From positions 1 through 64,000 of the forward strand of contig CAZYMS010000006.1 in NCBI GenBank assembly GCA_964648985.1: a stretch of 64,000 bases of DNA, read 5' to 3'. Of the stretch, positions 16,012 through 25,032 are shown one piece after another (positions within the stretch are counted from its first letter, which is position 1; the number at the start of each line of letters is the position of its first letter). The notes under the pieces are model-generated. The model made no database searches. It was not told the origin of the DNA and saw nothing but the letters and a program-made list of their open reading frames with translations. A program made the position numbers and the translations under genes. Source of the stretch: JAEUSE01 sp964648985. Lineage in GTDB: Bacteria > Patescibacteriota > Doudnabacteria > UBA920.

Positions 16012-16731
16012 ATGCAGAAGTTATCCGTTGTCATCCCTGCGTACAAAGAAGCGCAGCGTATTGAAACCACACTTAAAAAAATACAGGCTTTTTTACAGGC
16101 GCAGAGCTATGCCCATGAAGTTTTAGTTGTTGTTGACGGTTCCCCCGACAATACCGCAGAAGTGGTAGAGGGGTGTCGTGCTTGGTTTCCAGAACTTAAG
16201 CTCATAAACAATACACAGAACAAGGGGAAAGGCGCGGTAGTGAAACAAGGGATGCTCGCGGCAACGGGTGATGTGCGTTTGTTTATGGACGCCGATGGCT
16301 CTACCGCCGTAGATCATATAAATGCATTTTTGCCATATTTTGAAAAAGGGTACGATGTTGTGGTTGGTTCCAGGCGTACAGAAGGGGCGAATATCGCCGT
16401 GCATCAGCCTTTGCTGCGGGATTTTCTTGGCGGAGTATTCCGATTAATTGTGCATACATTAGTGCCGTTGCACGTTACAGATTCTCAGTGTGGCTTTAAA
16501 GCGTTTACAGCCGAAGCCACGCAGAAAATTTTTCCTAAACAGACAATAGAGCGATTTGCGTTCGATGTAGAAATACTTGCCATTGCTCGTAGAGAAAAAT
16601 TGAAGATAGAAGAAGCACCGGTAACCTGGATAAACGATGGTGCTAGCACAGTGAAATTTACCTGGATGCTTCAGATGCTGCTTGAGATAGTTCTGGTGCG
16701 ACTGAATTTGTGGACAGGAAAGTATAAATAG
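16012..16731 (+). CDS. GT2 glycosyltransferase, dolichyl/polyprenyl-phosphate glucose synthase-like
   Basis: The 239-residue GT-A enzyme begins LSVVIPAYKEAQRIETTL and has the nucleotide-sugar site VDGSPDNTAEVV and the metal-binding MDADGSTAVDH. The later DSQCGFKAFTAEATQKIFP and FAFDVEILAIARR segments are characteristic of the DPG-synthase (ALG5-like) branch, which loads a sugar onto a polyprenyl phosphate. There are no TM domains beyond a weak hydrophobic C-terminus. It follows galE by 95 bp, which fits a lipid-linked sugar route for surface glycans. Which sugar is used cannot be read. Confidence 0.85.
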   Translation: MQKLSVVIPAYKEAQRIETTLKKIQAFLQAQSYAHEVLVVVDGSPDNTAEVVEGCRAWFPELKLINNTQNKGKGAVVKQGMLAATGDVRLFMDADGSTAVDHINAFLPYFEKGYDVVVGSRRTEGANIAVHQPLLRDFLGGVFRLIVHTLVPLHVTDSQCGFKAFTAEATQKIFPKQTIERFAFDVEILAIARREKLKIEEAPVTWINDGASTVKFTWMLQMLLEIVLVRLNLWTGKYK

Positions 16732-16817
16732 GAAACAAATTTATAATTTTAAATTTTATCAGTAACATACAATATTTGTGTTATCTTAAAAATTGCTAAA
16801 TTATACATAGAATGTGA

Positions 16818-18455
16818 ATGGGGTACTACAGCAAATACACAGTGCAATATATAGCAGGTTGTGCGGCTATCGTAAGTCTGCTTTTTTCCGCTCTTTCGGT
16901 GCAGGCTTTTTCAGTGCGTGCGGGTAGCATAGATATAAATGATCCAGGCTTCACTCCGGATTCGCTAAATGTTGACAGGCAATGGGGTCTTTCGAAAGCA
17001 AAGTTTATAGATGCATGGAACAAGACTACGGGTAGTACTTCTGTGATTGTTGCGGTGGTGGATACGGGTATAGATGAAACCCATGAAGATTTGATCAAAA
17101 CATCGTTTGTTTCGGGGTATGATTTTATTTCCAATTCCGTGATCGCTCCCGGGACTGATTCGGATGATAATGGTCACGGTACTCTTGTTGCGGGTGTACT
17201 TGGCGCAGTTACAAATAATGGTATAGGTATAGCGGGTACGAATTCGCAGGTTACTCTTATGCCAGTCAAAGCTTTGGATGGGAGTGGCTCGGGTACATCG
17301 GAGAATGTGGCAAAAGCTATTATTTGGGCGGCAGACCATGGGGCTTCTATTATTAATCTAAGTTTGGGTGGTGTTGGGTTTGGCCAGGACATTGGTCTTG
17401 CAAAAGCAATTACCTATGCATTCCAGCATAATATTGTGTTGGTCGCAGCGGCAGGTAACGATACTGCTCCGCATGGGGGGGATTTGGACCAGTATCCCGT
17501 GTTTCCCATTTGCGACGACAACGGACAAAATATGATCATAGGTGTTGCGGCAGTCGATGCTCTGGATCAAAAACCTTCTTTTTCGAATTACGGTAAAAAT
17601 TGTGTTGACGTCAGTGCTCCAGGAAAAAGAATTTTATCTACTATTAGCCGTGATCCTATTACAAGAGCCAAATCGCCAAATTCTTATGCATACGCATCTG
17701 GTACTTCTCTTGCTGCTCCGTTCGTGAGTGGACAGGCTGCGCTCCTCAAGGCTTTGTTTCCTAATGCTACAAATCGACAGATTCGGGATAGGATCATATC
17801 TACTGCAGACCCTATTGACAGCGCAAATATTTCACTATGCAATGGTCCTTGCGCGGGGAAAATAGGCTCAGGGCGAATAAATGTTGCGAGTAGCCTATCG
17901 AGCACTATTTTGCCAGAAGTTATAGCTGAAGGAGACTTAGTGCAGGTGGTTGAAACTGGTGAGATTTTTGTTATTAGCGGTGGTAAACGGTTGCACGTGA
18001 GTAGTTTCGTCCAGCAGCAGCGATATGGAACCAGCGCTCCCCGCCATGTGTATATCTCGCAAATACTTTCGTTTCCTGAGGGTCAATATGCTCAGCCTGC
18101 CGATGGTACATTAGTGAAAAAAGCGGGGGATGCCACTGTATACTTTATGCAGAATGGCATTAAAATGCCGGTGTCCTACGATGTGTTTGCGCAAAGGAAA
18201 TTTACATTTGACCGGGTATTCACACTGGGCAATGCAGAAATGGACTCTTGGCTTACCGGAAAATTTTTGCCGCCCGCGGATGGTTCATTGGTGCGCTCAC
18301 GAACGAATCGTACGGTCTATTGGGTTGTTGGTGGTACGCTTCATCCTATAACCGCGGCATTTTACACAAATCGTGGCCTTTCTGTATTTCCCATAGTATA
18401 TTTCAATGACGGGGATATAAAACAATTTCCAAAAGGCGAGGCGTATATACGGTAG
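16818..18455 (+). CDS. Secreted subtilisin-like serine protease with C-terminal repeats
   Basis: Signal peptide (residues 1-30, ending LSVQAFSV), then an S8 peptidase domain with the full triad: Asp82 (VVDTGID), His120 (NGHGT) and Ser297 (SGTSLAAP). From about residue 370 the protein has three imperfect repeats of roughly 55-60 residues, with the pattern GTLVK...TVYFMQNGIKMPVSYDVF...FPEGQY. The same repeat makes up most of the neighbouring 18599 gene product, so both proteins probably attach to the same surface partner. At 545 residues the protease core is of normal length and no large pro-domain is visible. It should act outside the cell, possibly in surface protein processing. Confidence 0.9.
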   Translation: MGYYSKYTVQYIAGCAAIVSLLFSALSVQAFSVRAGSIDINDPGFTPDSLNVDRQWGLSKAKFIDAWNKTTGSTSVIVAVVDTGIDETHEDLIKTSFVSGYDFISNSVIAPGTDSDDNGHGTLVAGVLGAVTNNGIGIAGTNSQVTLMPVKALDGSGSGTSENVAKAIIWAADHGASIINLSLGGVGFGQDIGLAKAITYAFQHNIVLVAAAGNDTAPHGGDLDQYPVFPICDDNGQNMIIGVAAVDALDQKPSFSNYGKNCVDVSAPGKRILSTISRDPITRAKSPNSYAYASGTSLAAPFVSGQAALLKALFPNATNRQIRDRIISTADPIDSANISLCNGPCAGKIGSGRINVASSLSSTILPEVIAEGDLVQVVETGEIFVISGGKRLHVSSFVQQQRYGTSAPRHVYISQILSFPEGQYAQPADGTLVKKAGDATVYFMQNGIKMPVSYDVFAQRKFTFDRVFTLGNAEMDSWLTGKFLPPADGSLVRSRTNRTVYWVVGGTLHPITAAFYTNRGLSVFPIVYFNDGDIKQFPKGEAYIR

Positions 18456-18598
18456 GTGCATCATGTGTCTAATTTGCCGGTTTTTTTGATACACGTCTCT
18501 TCATGTAGATGGGGTATACTATAAGTACTGAATTTTCAGCTCTAAATTTTGCGATTTTCATAAGAGTCATTATTGATTGAAAATTATCTAAACATATT

Positions 18599-20458
18599 AT
18601 GAGATACACAAAGAAGGTTGGCGCTTTTATTGCTCTGGTATTTATGGTTTGCATGCTTGTGCCTCGCACTGGTTTTGCCCAAGCAATAGATACTTCGTTT
18701 GACCCAAACAAGCTTATTGAAGATAAGGTTTTTTCTGATACTAAAACGTTCGGAGGCCCTGAAGGTATACAGAAATTCCTGGAAAGCAAGAATAGTATTT
18801 TGGCCAACAAGTCGCTGGATTTTGTAGCAAAGTTAAAAGAGCCGACTATCTCCATGCTCAAGACAACTATAGAAGATCCTCGCCCAAGCTTGCCAAATTT
18901 GCGTAGTGCGGCCGAACTTATTTGGGATGCTGCACAACAAAGTGGTATAAACCCGCAGGTGCTTTTGGTTACCCTCCAAAAGGAGCAAGGGCTTATAACT
19001 ACACACCAAAATGACACTCCAGAGCGATTGCAGCGAGCACTTGACAATGCTATGGGTTTTGACTGTCCGGACAACACTGGGTGCGGTGCTTTGTTTCCAG
19101 GGTTCTATTTTCAGCTATTTGGTAACGTAGACTCAAGTGGAAATAGGTACTTGGGTGCTGCAAAATCCCTCATGAAGTCATTTTCTGTGCCGGAGGGACG
19201 TGGTCCGACAATAAATGGGAAAACGTATAAGGTGGGTGAAATAGTTGAACTTGGTAATACACAGGGGGGATATGATGGCGTGGTTGAACGGCAGACTGTT
19301 ATGCTCACTAACAACGCTACTGCGGCGTTATATCGATATACACCACATGTATTTAACGGTAACTATAATTTTCAAAAGTATTTTAATGCATGGTTCAAAT
19401 ATCCAAACGGAACCATAATGAAGCTTGCGAATGATACTGCAACCTACATAATCCAAAATGGAAGCAGGCTCATGTTGCCACAATTTGTTGCACAGGCCCG
19501 CGCGCTCGATGTATCTAAGACTATAACGGTATCTCCCACTGAAGTAGAAAATTATCCTACCGGACCAGTATATGGACCCGTGGATAACACTATAGTACTG
19601 GTGACTGGTGATACCCAAAAGTATGTGTTCTTAGACAATATTAAGCATCCGGTATCGGACTTCGTTATCACTCAACGCAAATTGAGTCCCGCAACAACGC
19701 TTACTATTAGCCCGGCAGAAGCGCAATTGTTTACGGCAGGTGATGTGCTCACTCCTTCCGATGGAACGGTAATAAAAGCGCAATCGAAGCCTGAGGTGTA
19801 TTTGGTGGATGGCGGTAAGCTGAAACTCTATAGTGCCTTTACCTTTGGTCAGCATAAAGTAGCAAAGCAGGTGCAAATTGTATCCGACGGTGAGGTAGGA
19901 ACCTATCCTAAACAGGGTTTTGTTGCCCCGCTCGATGGCACACTTGTAAAAGCGCCGAACGATGGTGCAGTGTTTGAAGTTCGTCAGGGTGTAAAGCATC
20001 CATTAACTGCTGCACTCTTCAAGAACCGCGGCCTCAGCTTTAAGAGTGTGGTGACTTTAAGCAGTGAAGAGATGAATAGCTTTGGTGTAGACGGGTTTGC
20101 GCTACCGAAAGATAAGACGTTCTTCAAGGTGGCGGAGACAGGCCAGCTGTACTATTTCAAAGAAGGCACGAAGCGAACTATCTCTGCATTTGTCGCAAAA
20201 CAGCAGCGCATAACCCCTGACTACACGTTTGGAAAAGGTGAAGCAGATTCCTGGGCAGACGGTATAGCAGTACCTCCACGTGACGGTACGTATCTAAAGG
20301 GTGATGCAACTGCTGACGTTTATTACGTAACCAAAGGACAACTGCATCCTATAACCTACGCAGTGTATAAGGCGCGCAAGCTTACCCCAGCAAAAATATC
20401 TGTTATTCCACAAGCAGAAGTTGATGCTTACGCAAAAGGGGATTTGATAGCTAAATAG
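18599..20458 (+). CDS. Secreted wall-hydrolase-like protein with surface repeats
   Basis: Signal peptide (residues 1-27, ending PRTGFAQA). Residues about 90-225 look like a lysozyme/transglycosylase-type fold: AAELIWDAAQQSGINPQVLLVTLQKEQGLI carries the expected glutamate, and ALDNAMGFDCPDNTGC follows. From residue 260 on there are about six repeats of 55-60 residues with GTLVKAPNDGAVFEVRQGVKHPLTAALF-type units and Pro-Thr-Gly/Phe-Pro turns; these also end the subtilase next door. The likely role is peptidoglycan cleavage or binding at the surface. The specific bond cut is not known. It lies 143 bp from the subtilase in the same direction. Confidence 0.75.
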   Translation: MRYTKKVGAFIALVFMVCMLVPRTGFAQAIDTSFDPNKLIEDKVFSDTKTFGGPEGIQKFLESKNSILANKSLDFVAKLKEPTISMLKTTIEDPRPSLPNLRSAAELIWDAAQQSGINPQVLLVTLQKEQGLITTHQNDTPERLQRALDNAMGFDCPDNTGCGALFPGFYFQLFGNVDSSGNRYLGAAKSLMKSFSVPEGRGPTINGKTYKVGEIVELGNTQGGYDGVVERQTVMLTNNATAALYRYTPHVFNGNYNFQKYFNAWFKYPNGTIMKLANDTATYIIQNGSRLMLPQFVAQARALDVSKTITVSPTEVENYPTGPVYGPVDNTIVLVTGDTQKYVFLDNIKHPVSDFVITQRKLSPATTLTISPAEAQLFTAGDVLTPSDGTVIKAQSKPEVYLVDGGKLKLYSAFTFGQHKVAKQVQIVSDGEVGTYPKQGFVAPLDGTLVKAPNDGAVFEVRQGVKHPLTAALFKNRGLSFKSVVTLSSEEMNSFGVDGFALPKDKTFFKVAETGQLYYFKEGTKRTISAFVAKQQRITPDYTFGKGEADSWADGIAVPPRDGTYLKGDATADVYYVTKGQLHPITYAVYKARKLTPAKISVIPQAEVDAYAKGDLIAK

Positions 20459-20494
20459 GTAGCCGGTAGTAAGTTGTCTGTTGTCAGTAATTTC

Positions 20495-20533
20495 ATGGGC
20501 ACCATGTGCACATTGTGTTCACATGGTGCCCAT
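20495..20533. repeat. 14-bp inverted repeat upstream of a small gene
   Basis: Perfect stem ATGGGCACCATGTG/CACATGGTGCCCAT with an 11-nt loop. There is no T-run after it on the plus strand. It may end the upstream gene or be the leader hairpin of the SD-led gene at 20613, matching the hairpin-SD-gene pattern at 31.8-33.5 kb. Confidence 0.7.
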
Positions 20534-20612
20534 CGTTACATTTACATTGTATGGGCGAATTTGGTGAGGGTGTTACAGAGAAAAAACTGAGTTGTATCCG
20601 GAGCTAGAGCGA

Positions 20613-20984
20613 ATGTGCGCTGATATAGAATCTGCAGCTGATGACTTGGGTTTTGTTGAAACTCCAGACATGCTGGATATTAGCATTACACCTGTAGAGC
20701 AGGTTGCAGATGGCCACGCTAGCTATAGAAGGTGGCATGGATTTGGTTCAATAGAGGTTGCCACAACCCATCCCACAGCTGTATTGGGACACGAAGAGGG
20801 TCTTACTAGAAGAGAAATGCTTCTCGGCCAAGGCCTCTCTGGTGCAGCACTGCTTGTCCGGTGGGGGTTGGTTGCAGAAGCGCTGGGCGCAATTGACGAT
20901 CTGATTTTAAATATGGAAGCGGACACCGAGCTTCCAGATTATAGACCTGAGCTGCGACGATTGGCGGAATGGCTAAAAAATTAA
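20613..20984 (+). CDS. Small acidic protein of unknown function
   Basis: The ATG at 20613 has GGAG nine bases upstream (20600-20603). A TTG at 20592 would add seven residues. The 123-residue product is rich in Glu, Asp and Leu and mostly helical-looking, with LTRREMLLGQGLSGAALLVRWGLVAEALGAIDDLILNME in its centre. No family is recognised. It stands alone between a 14-bp hairpin and a strong terminator, so it is probably a monocistronic gene. Base use is more GC-rich than the flanking envelope genes, as in the other SD-led accessory genes. Confidence 0.65.
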   Translation: MCADIESAADDLGFVETPDMLDISITPVEQVADGHASYRRWHGFGSIEVATTHPTAVLGHEEGLTRREMLLGQGLSGAALLVRWGLVAEALGAIDDLILNMEADTELPDYRPELRRLAEWLKN

Positions 20985-20995
20985 TTTAAAATTTT

Positions 20996-21028
20996 AAAGA
21001 CCATTTGGTAGGCCCAAATGGTCTTTTT
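20996..21028 (+). terminator. Intrinsic terminator
   Basis: Stem AAAGACCATTTGG/CCAAATGGTCTTT with a 5-nt loop and a terminal T-run, 12 bases after the stop of the small acidic protein gene. Confidence 0.93.
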
Positions 21029-21100
21029 ATATATAGCTGACTACTGAAAACTGTATTCTGCCCGCCCGCCATAGCTTTAGCGACGGCGGGATTACGTGTT

Positions 21101-22450
21101 CTACTTGCTCGCAACAACTGTCGGTAACGGGTGGTCATTGAAGATTTGAATGAGTTTATTAATCTTCATGACGTAGTTCACGGTTTCGTTGCGCAGGATG
21201 CTGGCTTGCGTACGAGTAAGTTCGTTTTGTGCTGCTGTGAGAGTTGCTTGTTCTTTATTGAGTACTGTTTGTAGTTTTGTTTTATCTGCCTTTTTGGTAG
21301 TTTTTTTAATTTGGGTTTTAAGCGCATTCACCACTGCCGTTTGCCTGGTCACTTTTTCCTGCAGTGGCCCGGCATCATTTGAATGGTCTTGGGACCAGAG
21401 TGGTCCGTAGGTGCGCGCTGCTTTTGCAATTCTGACTGGTCCGCCATTGTATGCGGCAACGCCATATTCAAATGCGTGAGCCGCCAGGAATCCTTCTCCT
21501 GCGCGATTTTCTACTTCGGCAATATAATCATCCAGGAGTAAGTAGGTAGCTTTTACTGCGTTTACATGGTTGCGCATGCCGGTCACAAAATCAGGAATGA
21601 GTTTTGCGTCTGCATGGCGTTTTACCAGTGAGGCATAGGTAGAAGGAATAAATTGGCTAATGCCGGCTGCTCCAGCGCTGCTTACGCTGTATTTCCAAGT
21701 GTCACCTTCGTTACCGGCCAGGAGTACATTTATTTTTGCTATAAGTTGTTTAGTATCTGCGGTATTTAAAAACTCTGAGGTGTCCATGTGTTCTGCATAG
21801 AGCAAAGATCGAACAAGCGCTGGCTGTATTGCGGCTGGTATGGTCTTGCCGGGCTGGGATACGGATGGTGTATTTTTGAGCTGGGTTACTACTTCAGCAA
21901 TAACACCATCTAGATATTGTGCACCATAGGTGTCTACTTCGGTATTTAGAAGTTCCGGAGAGTAGGGAACATACACGCCGGAGTACAGTGCTTTTTCTAT
22001 TGCAGCTTTGCTGCCGGATTCTACTGGGGTAATAAGATACTTGAGTGCCAATACTTTTCCGCCGACGGGTTTGTTTACAATAAAACGAGTGTTTACGCCG
22101 TTGAATTTTACAGTGTCAATATCAAAATTTCTATCCGGGAACTCAAAGTTGGAACCACGCTGCATGGCAGCAGTTATTTTGATAGCTCCGCTGGTGGGGT
22201 CAAACACCGCAACCGCTAAATCTTTTATGTCCAGTGTATAGTTTTGGAGGACCTGTTTTTTTGTTTTGGTGCGCGGCTGGATAGAGGTTTTGTAGTGTGG
22301 AGTAAGCGCGTAGTTCAGCTTTACTGGTGCTAACATCTCCTTGGCCTGCTTAATTTGCGCCACCAAGCTAGGCGCTGTGACCTCTGCCTGTGCGGGAAAG
22401 GGGAATGCGATAAGAGTAAAAATGAGTATAATAAGTTGTAGTTTTTTCAT
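21101..22450 (-). CDS. Secreted lytic transglycosylase-like protein
   Basis: Signal peptide (MKKLQLIILIFTLIAFPFPAQA). A transglycosylase-type domain lies at about residues 205-345: LVRSLLYAEHMDTSEF, SSAGAAGISQFIPSTYASLVKRH and FEYGVAAYNGGPVRIAKAA match the SLT lysozyme-like signature (Ala-Gly-Ala-x-Gly-x-x-Gln-Phe-x-Pro-x-Thr). The first 200 residues form an extra beta-rich domain, and the C-terminus is a Lys/Gln-rich coiled coil (VVNALKTQIKKTTKKADKTK). It should cleave peptidoglycan glycan strands outside the membrane. It faces the small acidic protein gene convergently, with no separate terminator visible on its side. Confidence 0.85.
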   Translation of the reverse strand: MKKLQLIILIFTLIAFPFPAQAEVTAPSLVAQIKQAKEMLAPVKLNYALTPHYKTSIQPRTKTKKQVLQNYTLDIKDLAVAVFDPTSGAIKITAAMQRGSNFEFPDRNFDIDTVKFNGVNTRFIVNKPVGGKVLALKYLITPVESGSKAAIEKALYSGVYVPYSPELLNTEVDTYGAQYLDGVIAEVVTQLKNTPSVSQPGKTIPAAIQPALVRSLLYAEHMDTSEFLNTADTKQLIAKINVLLAGNEGDTWKYSVSSAGAAGISQFIPSTYASLVKRHADAKLIPDFVTGMRNHVNAVKATYLLLDDYIAEVENRAGEGFLAAHAFEYGVAAYNGGPVRIAKAARTYGPLWSQDHSNDAGPLQEKVTRQTAVVNALKTQIKKTTKKADKTKLQTVLNKEQATLTAAQNELTRTQASILRNETVNYVMKINKLIQIFNDHPLPTVVASK

Positions 22451-22555
22451 ATCTAAATTGATTTTCCTGAGTCTTCATAGTATATCATGGCCACCTGATA
22501 TATTTGCGTACCTATACGCAAAATGTATTTCTTCTGTTACTATAATAGTGTATAA

Positions 22556-22690
22556 GCACCAAACTCCAAGCATTAAATAACAAATAAATTCCAAATAATA
22601 AATTCCAAAATCAGGGTTTTTTAATATTGGGATTTGGACAATTGTGATTTATTTGGTCCTTGTCATTTGAAATTTGGAATTTACTATTTT
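22556..22690. repeat. Spacer inverted repeat, family A
   Basis: Left half has GCACCAAACTCC and AACAAATAAATTCCAAATAA; right half has TTGGGATTTGGACAATT, GATTTATTTGGTCC and TTTGAAATTTGGAATTT. It ends one base before the flippase ATG at 22692. It is the same word family as 6328-6450 and 58930-59062. Confidence 0.7.
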
Positions 22691-22691
22691 T

Positions 22692-24185
22692 ATGGCTTCT
22701 GTCTCTAAAAATATTTTCTGGCTTTCCATCTCTCGCGTAGTAGGATTACTTCTGCTCTTTTTTGCGTACACTCAGCTATTTCGTTATTTGGGGCCCTATG
22801 GTACTGGGCAGTACCAGTTTGTGTTATCTTTGGTTACCATTTTCGGCATTATTATTGATCTTGGCATTTCACAGTATGTAACAAAGAAGATTGCCGAAGA
22901 TCATGCAAATGCGCCAAAGTATTTTTATAACTTTCTTGCCGCAGAGATTATGCTTGCCGCATTAGTATACGGGTTACTTATTTTATATGTATTTATTAGG
23001 GGGTATGAACCAGTTGTTCGTGAGGCGGCCCTGGTGGCAGGTGGGGGGTTGTTCTTGTATGGTTTAACCGTACCTTTCCTCGCGGTGCTATCGGGATTTC
23101 AAGAGCTACGCAAAGTAGCGGTAAATAATTTCGTATCATCACTCGTAAATGTAGTTATTATTTTAACTGCAGTTTATTTTAACCATTACATAGTATATCT
23201 GGCCCTGAACCAAGGCATTGCAGCTGGGTTTTCTCTAGTTCTCTATTACGGGCATGTGAAGGCACATATTCCTGGAATTAAGCTTCGTCACGTACTCGAT
23301 TCATTTGATGTGTCCTTGCTTAAAAAAATACTCCGTGCGGCGGCTCCTTTTGCGTTGCTGGTAAGTTTTAGCACCATTTATAATCGAGTAGATGTAATTA
23401 TTATTACTAAGCTTTTAGGTTACGAGGCGACAGGTCTATATACAACAGCATATAAAGTGGTAGATTTAACCAATTTTTTTCCTGCGGTTGTATCGCATTC
23501 GCTCTATCCAGCATTAGCAGCATTGATGGCAAAACAGGCGTTTGGTGAAGTGCGAACAAGTGTGGAGCGCTACCTCCGGTTTATGATTGCCATTGCGCTC
23601 CCGCTTGGTGTGGGCGGAAGCCTGCTCGCAAAGCAGCTCATATTAGTGCTTACCAGTGGCGATGTACGTTTTTTGCCATCGAGTGACGTGCTTGCTATTT
23701 TAGTATGGGCAATTGCTATTTTATTTATATATATAACAGCGAATGCCCTGGTAACATCACAGCTTACAAAGTGGGCAGTAGTGATAACCGGCGCGAATGT
23801 AATTATAAATGTAATTGGTAATTTTCTACTGCTTCCACACTATGGCATTAAAGGTGCAGCAGTCATGACCGTGTGTTCTGAATTCCTCCAAGGCGCGTTT
23901 TATTTCTACTTTATAAAAAAGAATATTACAGACTTTAAGCTTGTAGGCCAATTTGCAAAACCTGCTTTGGCAGCTGTCGTCATGGGGGCTGTGCTGTGGT
24001 TTATTCGTGACTGGTCGCCACTGCTGGTGCCCCTCGAAGTTAGTACCAGGCACTTGCTTCCGCTCATACTAAACCTCGCAGTGGTTGGCGGTATTGGACT
24101 GTTGGCATATGTAATAGCGCTTGGGTTATTGCGATTCTTTACAGCCGAAGATTTGCAGTTTGCGAAGCGATTTATTCGTCGGTAA
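22692..24185 (+). CDS. Polysaccharide/lipid-linked oligosaccharide flippase (MOP superfamily)
   Basis: The ATG at 22692 (MASVSKNIFWLSISRVVGLLLLFF) is preferred; a frame opening 18 bases earlier lies in the repeat arm. The 497-residue product has about 12-14 TM segments, and the N-terminal GPYGTGQYQFVLSLVTIFGIIIDLGISQYVTKKIAE matches the Wzx/polysaccharide-synthase family that moves lipid-linked repeat units across the membrane. It opens a cluster with four glycosyltransferases and an O-antigen ligase-type protein, so it probably exports the glycan they build. Confidence 0.9.
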   Translation: MASVSKNIFWLSISRVVGLLLLFFAYTQLFRYLGPYGTGQYQFVLSLVTIFGIIIDLGISQYVTKKIAEDHANAPKYFYNFLAAEIMLAALVYGLLILYVFIRGYEPVVREAALVAGGGLFLYGLTVPFLAVLSGFQELRKVAVNNFVSSLVNVVIILTAVYFNHYIVYLALNQGIAAGFSLVLYYGHVKAHIPGIKLRHVLDSFDVSLLKKILRAAAPFALLVSFSTIYNRVDVIIITKLLGYEATGLYTTAYKVVDLTNFFPAVVSHSLYPALAALMAKQAFGEVRTSVERYLRFMIAIALPLGVGGSLLAKQLILVLTSGDVRFLPSSDVLAILVWAIAILFIYITANALVTSQLTKWAVVITGANVIINVIGNFLLLPHYGIKGAAVMTVCSEFLQGAFYFYFIKKNITDFKLVGQFAKPALAAVVMGAVLWFIRDWSPLLVPLEVSTRHLLPLILNLAVVGGIGLLAYVIALGLLRFFTAEDLQFAKRFIRR

Positions 24186-24196
24186 TGCCTCATTCC

Positions 24197-24231
24197 GTCA
24201 TTGCGAGAAGTCATCGACGAAGCAATCTAAA
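24197..24231. repeat. Left inverted repeat of the GIY-YIG cassette
   Basis: Starts GTCATTGCGAGAAG and ends GCAATCTAAA. Its reverse complement, with internal differences, is at 24534-24573 on the other side of the GIY-YIG gene. Confidence 0.75.
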
Positions 24232-24242
24232 TATAAGGTTAT

Positions 24243-24539
24243 ATGCATATCAAACAATACTATGTGTATATTATGACTAACGCGCACAATACAGTATTGT
24301 ATATTGGAATGACGGGCAAAGCGCTACCTCAGCGAATTTGGGAGCATAAAGAAAAGTTAGTAGAAGGTTTTACCAAAAAGTATAATATTACGAAACTTGT
24401 TTATTATGAAGTTCTAGAAGACCCGCTCGCAGCTATTGTACGCGAAAAACAGCTCAAAGCAGGTTCTAGACAGAAAAAGATTAACGCAATTGATGAAATG
24501 AATCCCACTTGGAAGGATTTGTACAACGATATCGTTTAG
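24243..24539 (+). CDS. GIY-YIG nuclease superfamily protein
   Basis: The 98-residue single-domain protein has the motif pair YYVYIM and LYIGMT (the GIY and YIG elements), a conserved Arg (QRIWEHK), LVYYEVLED and the catalytic-type Glu (AAIVREKQLK). It matches the small URI/UPF0213-like GIY-YIG family, whose members cut or bind DNA. No extra DNA-binding domain is present. TATAAG lies five bases before the ATG, so the mRNA may be leaderless. The flanking inverted repeats suggest it is a selfish or mobile gene. Confidence 0.88.
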   Translation: MHIKQYYVYIMTNAHNTVLYIGMTGKALPQRIWEHKEKLVEGFTKKYNITKLVYYEVLEDPLAAIVREKQLKAGSRQKKINAIDEMNPTWKDLYNDIV

Positions 24540-24573
24540 ATTGCCGCAGTCGCAAAGCCTCCTTCGCAATGAC
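24534..24573. repeat. Right inverted repeat of the GIY-YIG cassette
   Basis: Starts GTTTAGATTGCC and ends TTCGCAATGAC. It overlaps the last codon and stop of the GIY-YIG gene and pairs with 24197-24231. Confidence 0.75.
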
Positions 24574-24585
24574 AAATCTCATTAT

Positions 24586-25032
24586 ATGAAGCAAGACACG
24601 GTAACAAAAATTATGGTGTTTGGAACGTTTGATATTTTGCATCCCGGTCATATGCATTTTTTCAAACAAGCTCGCAGGCTTTCTCGAAACCCATTCCTAA
24701 TAGTGTCTATTGCTCGGGATGTGAGTGTTGAGAAAGTAAAAGGTAGGCTGCCGTTATATTCTGAAAAGGCTCGCGCAGAGTTTGTGCGTAAGACTGGATT
24801 GGCAGATAAAATAGTGTTGGGAGACACCAAAGGTCATATGTCCCATATATTGAAAGAGAGTCCAGATATTATTGCACTTGGATACGATCAACTGGGTTAT
24901 TATGTGGATGCTACTATACAGTACCTTCACGATAATGCAGTGCCTATTCGTGTTGTTCGGCTCAAGTCACATCATCCTGAAAAATATAAATCTTCAATAT
25001 ATAAAACCAAACTTACCGAGCGTGGTGCGTAA
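24586..25032 (+). CDS. Cytidylyltransferase-like nucleotidyltransferase
   Basis: The ATG at 24586 (MKQDTVTKIMVFGTFDILHP) is chosen because a frame opening at 24541 lies in the repeat. The 148-residue product has the HxGH-superfamily motif GTFDILHPGHMHFF and later MSHILKESPDIIALGYDQLGY. This type covers glycerol-3-phosphate cytidylyltransferase (TagD), RibL-like FAD synthetase and related enzymes; the sequence does not separate them. Context favours making an activated polyol or similar precursor for the glycan cluster, but FAD synthesis is a real alternative. Its stop overlaps the start of the next small ORF (TAATG). Confidence 0.8.
   Translation: MKQDTVTKIMVFGTFDILHPGHMHFFKQARRLSRNPFLIVSIARDVSVEKVKGRLPLYSEKARAEFVRKTGLADKIVLGDTKGHMSHILKESPDIIALGYDQLGYYVDATIQYLHDNAVPIRVVRLKSHHPEKYKSSIYKTKLTERGA

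Larger units (their letters stand above)
24197..24573. mobile_element. Candidate GIY-YIG cassette bounded by inverted repeats
   Basis: A single GIY-YIG gene lies between 35-40 bp imperfect inverted repeats sharing GTCATTGCGA at the outer ends and GCAATCTAAA at the inner ends. The stop codon of the gene is inside the right repeat. The unit is 377 bp and sits between a flippase and a nucleotidyltransferase gene. Whether it moves on its own is inference. Confidence 0.5.
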
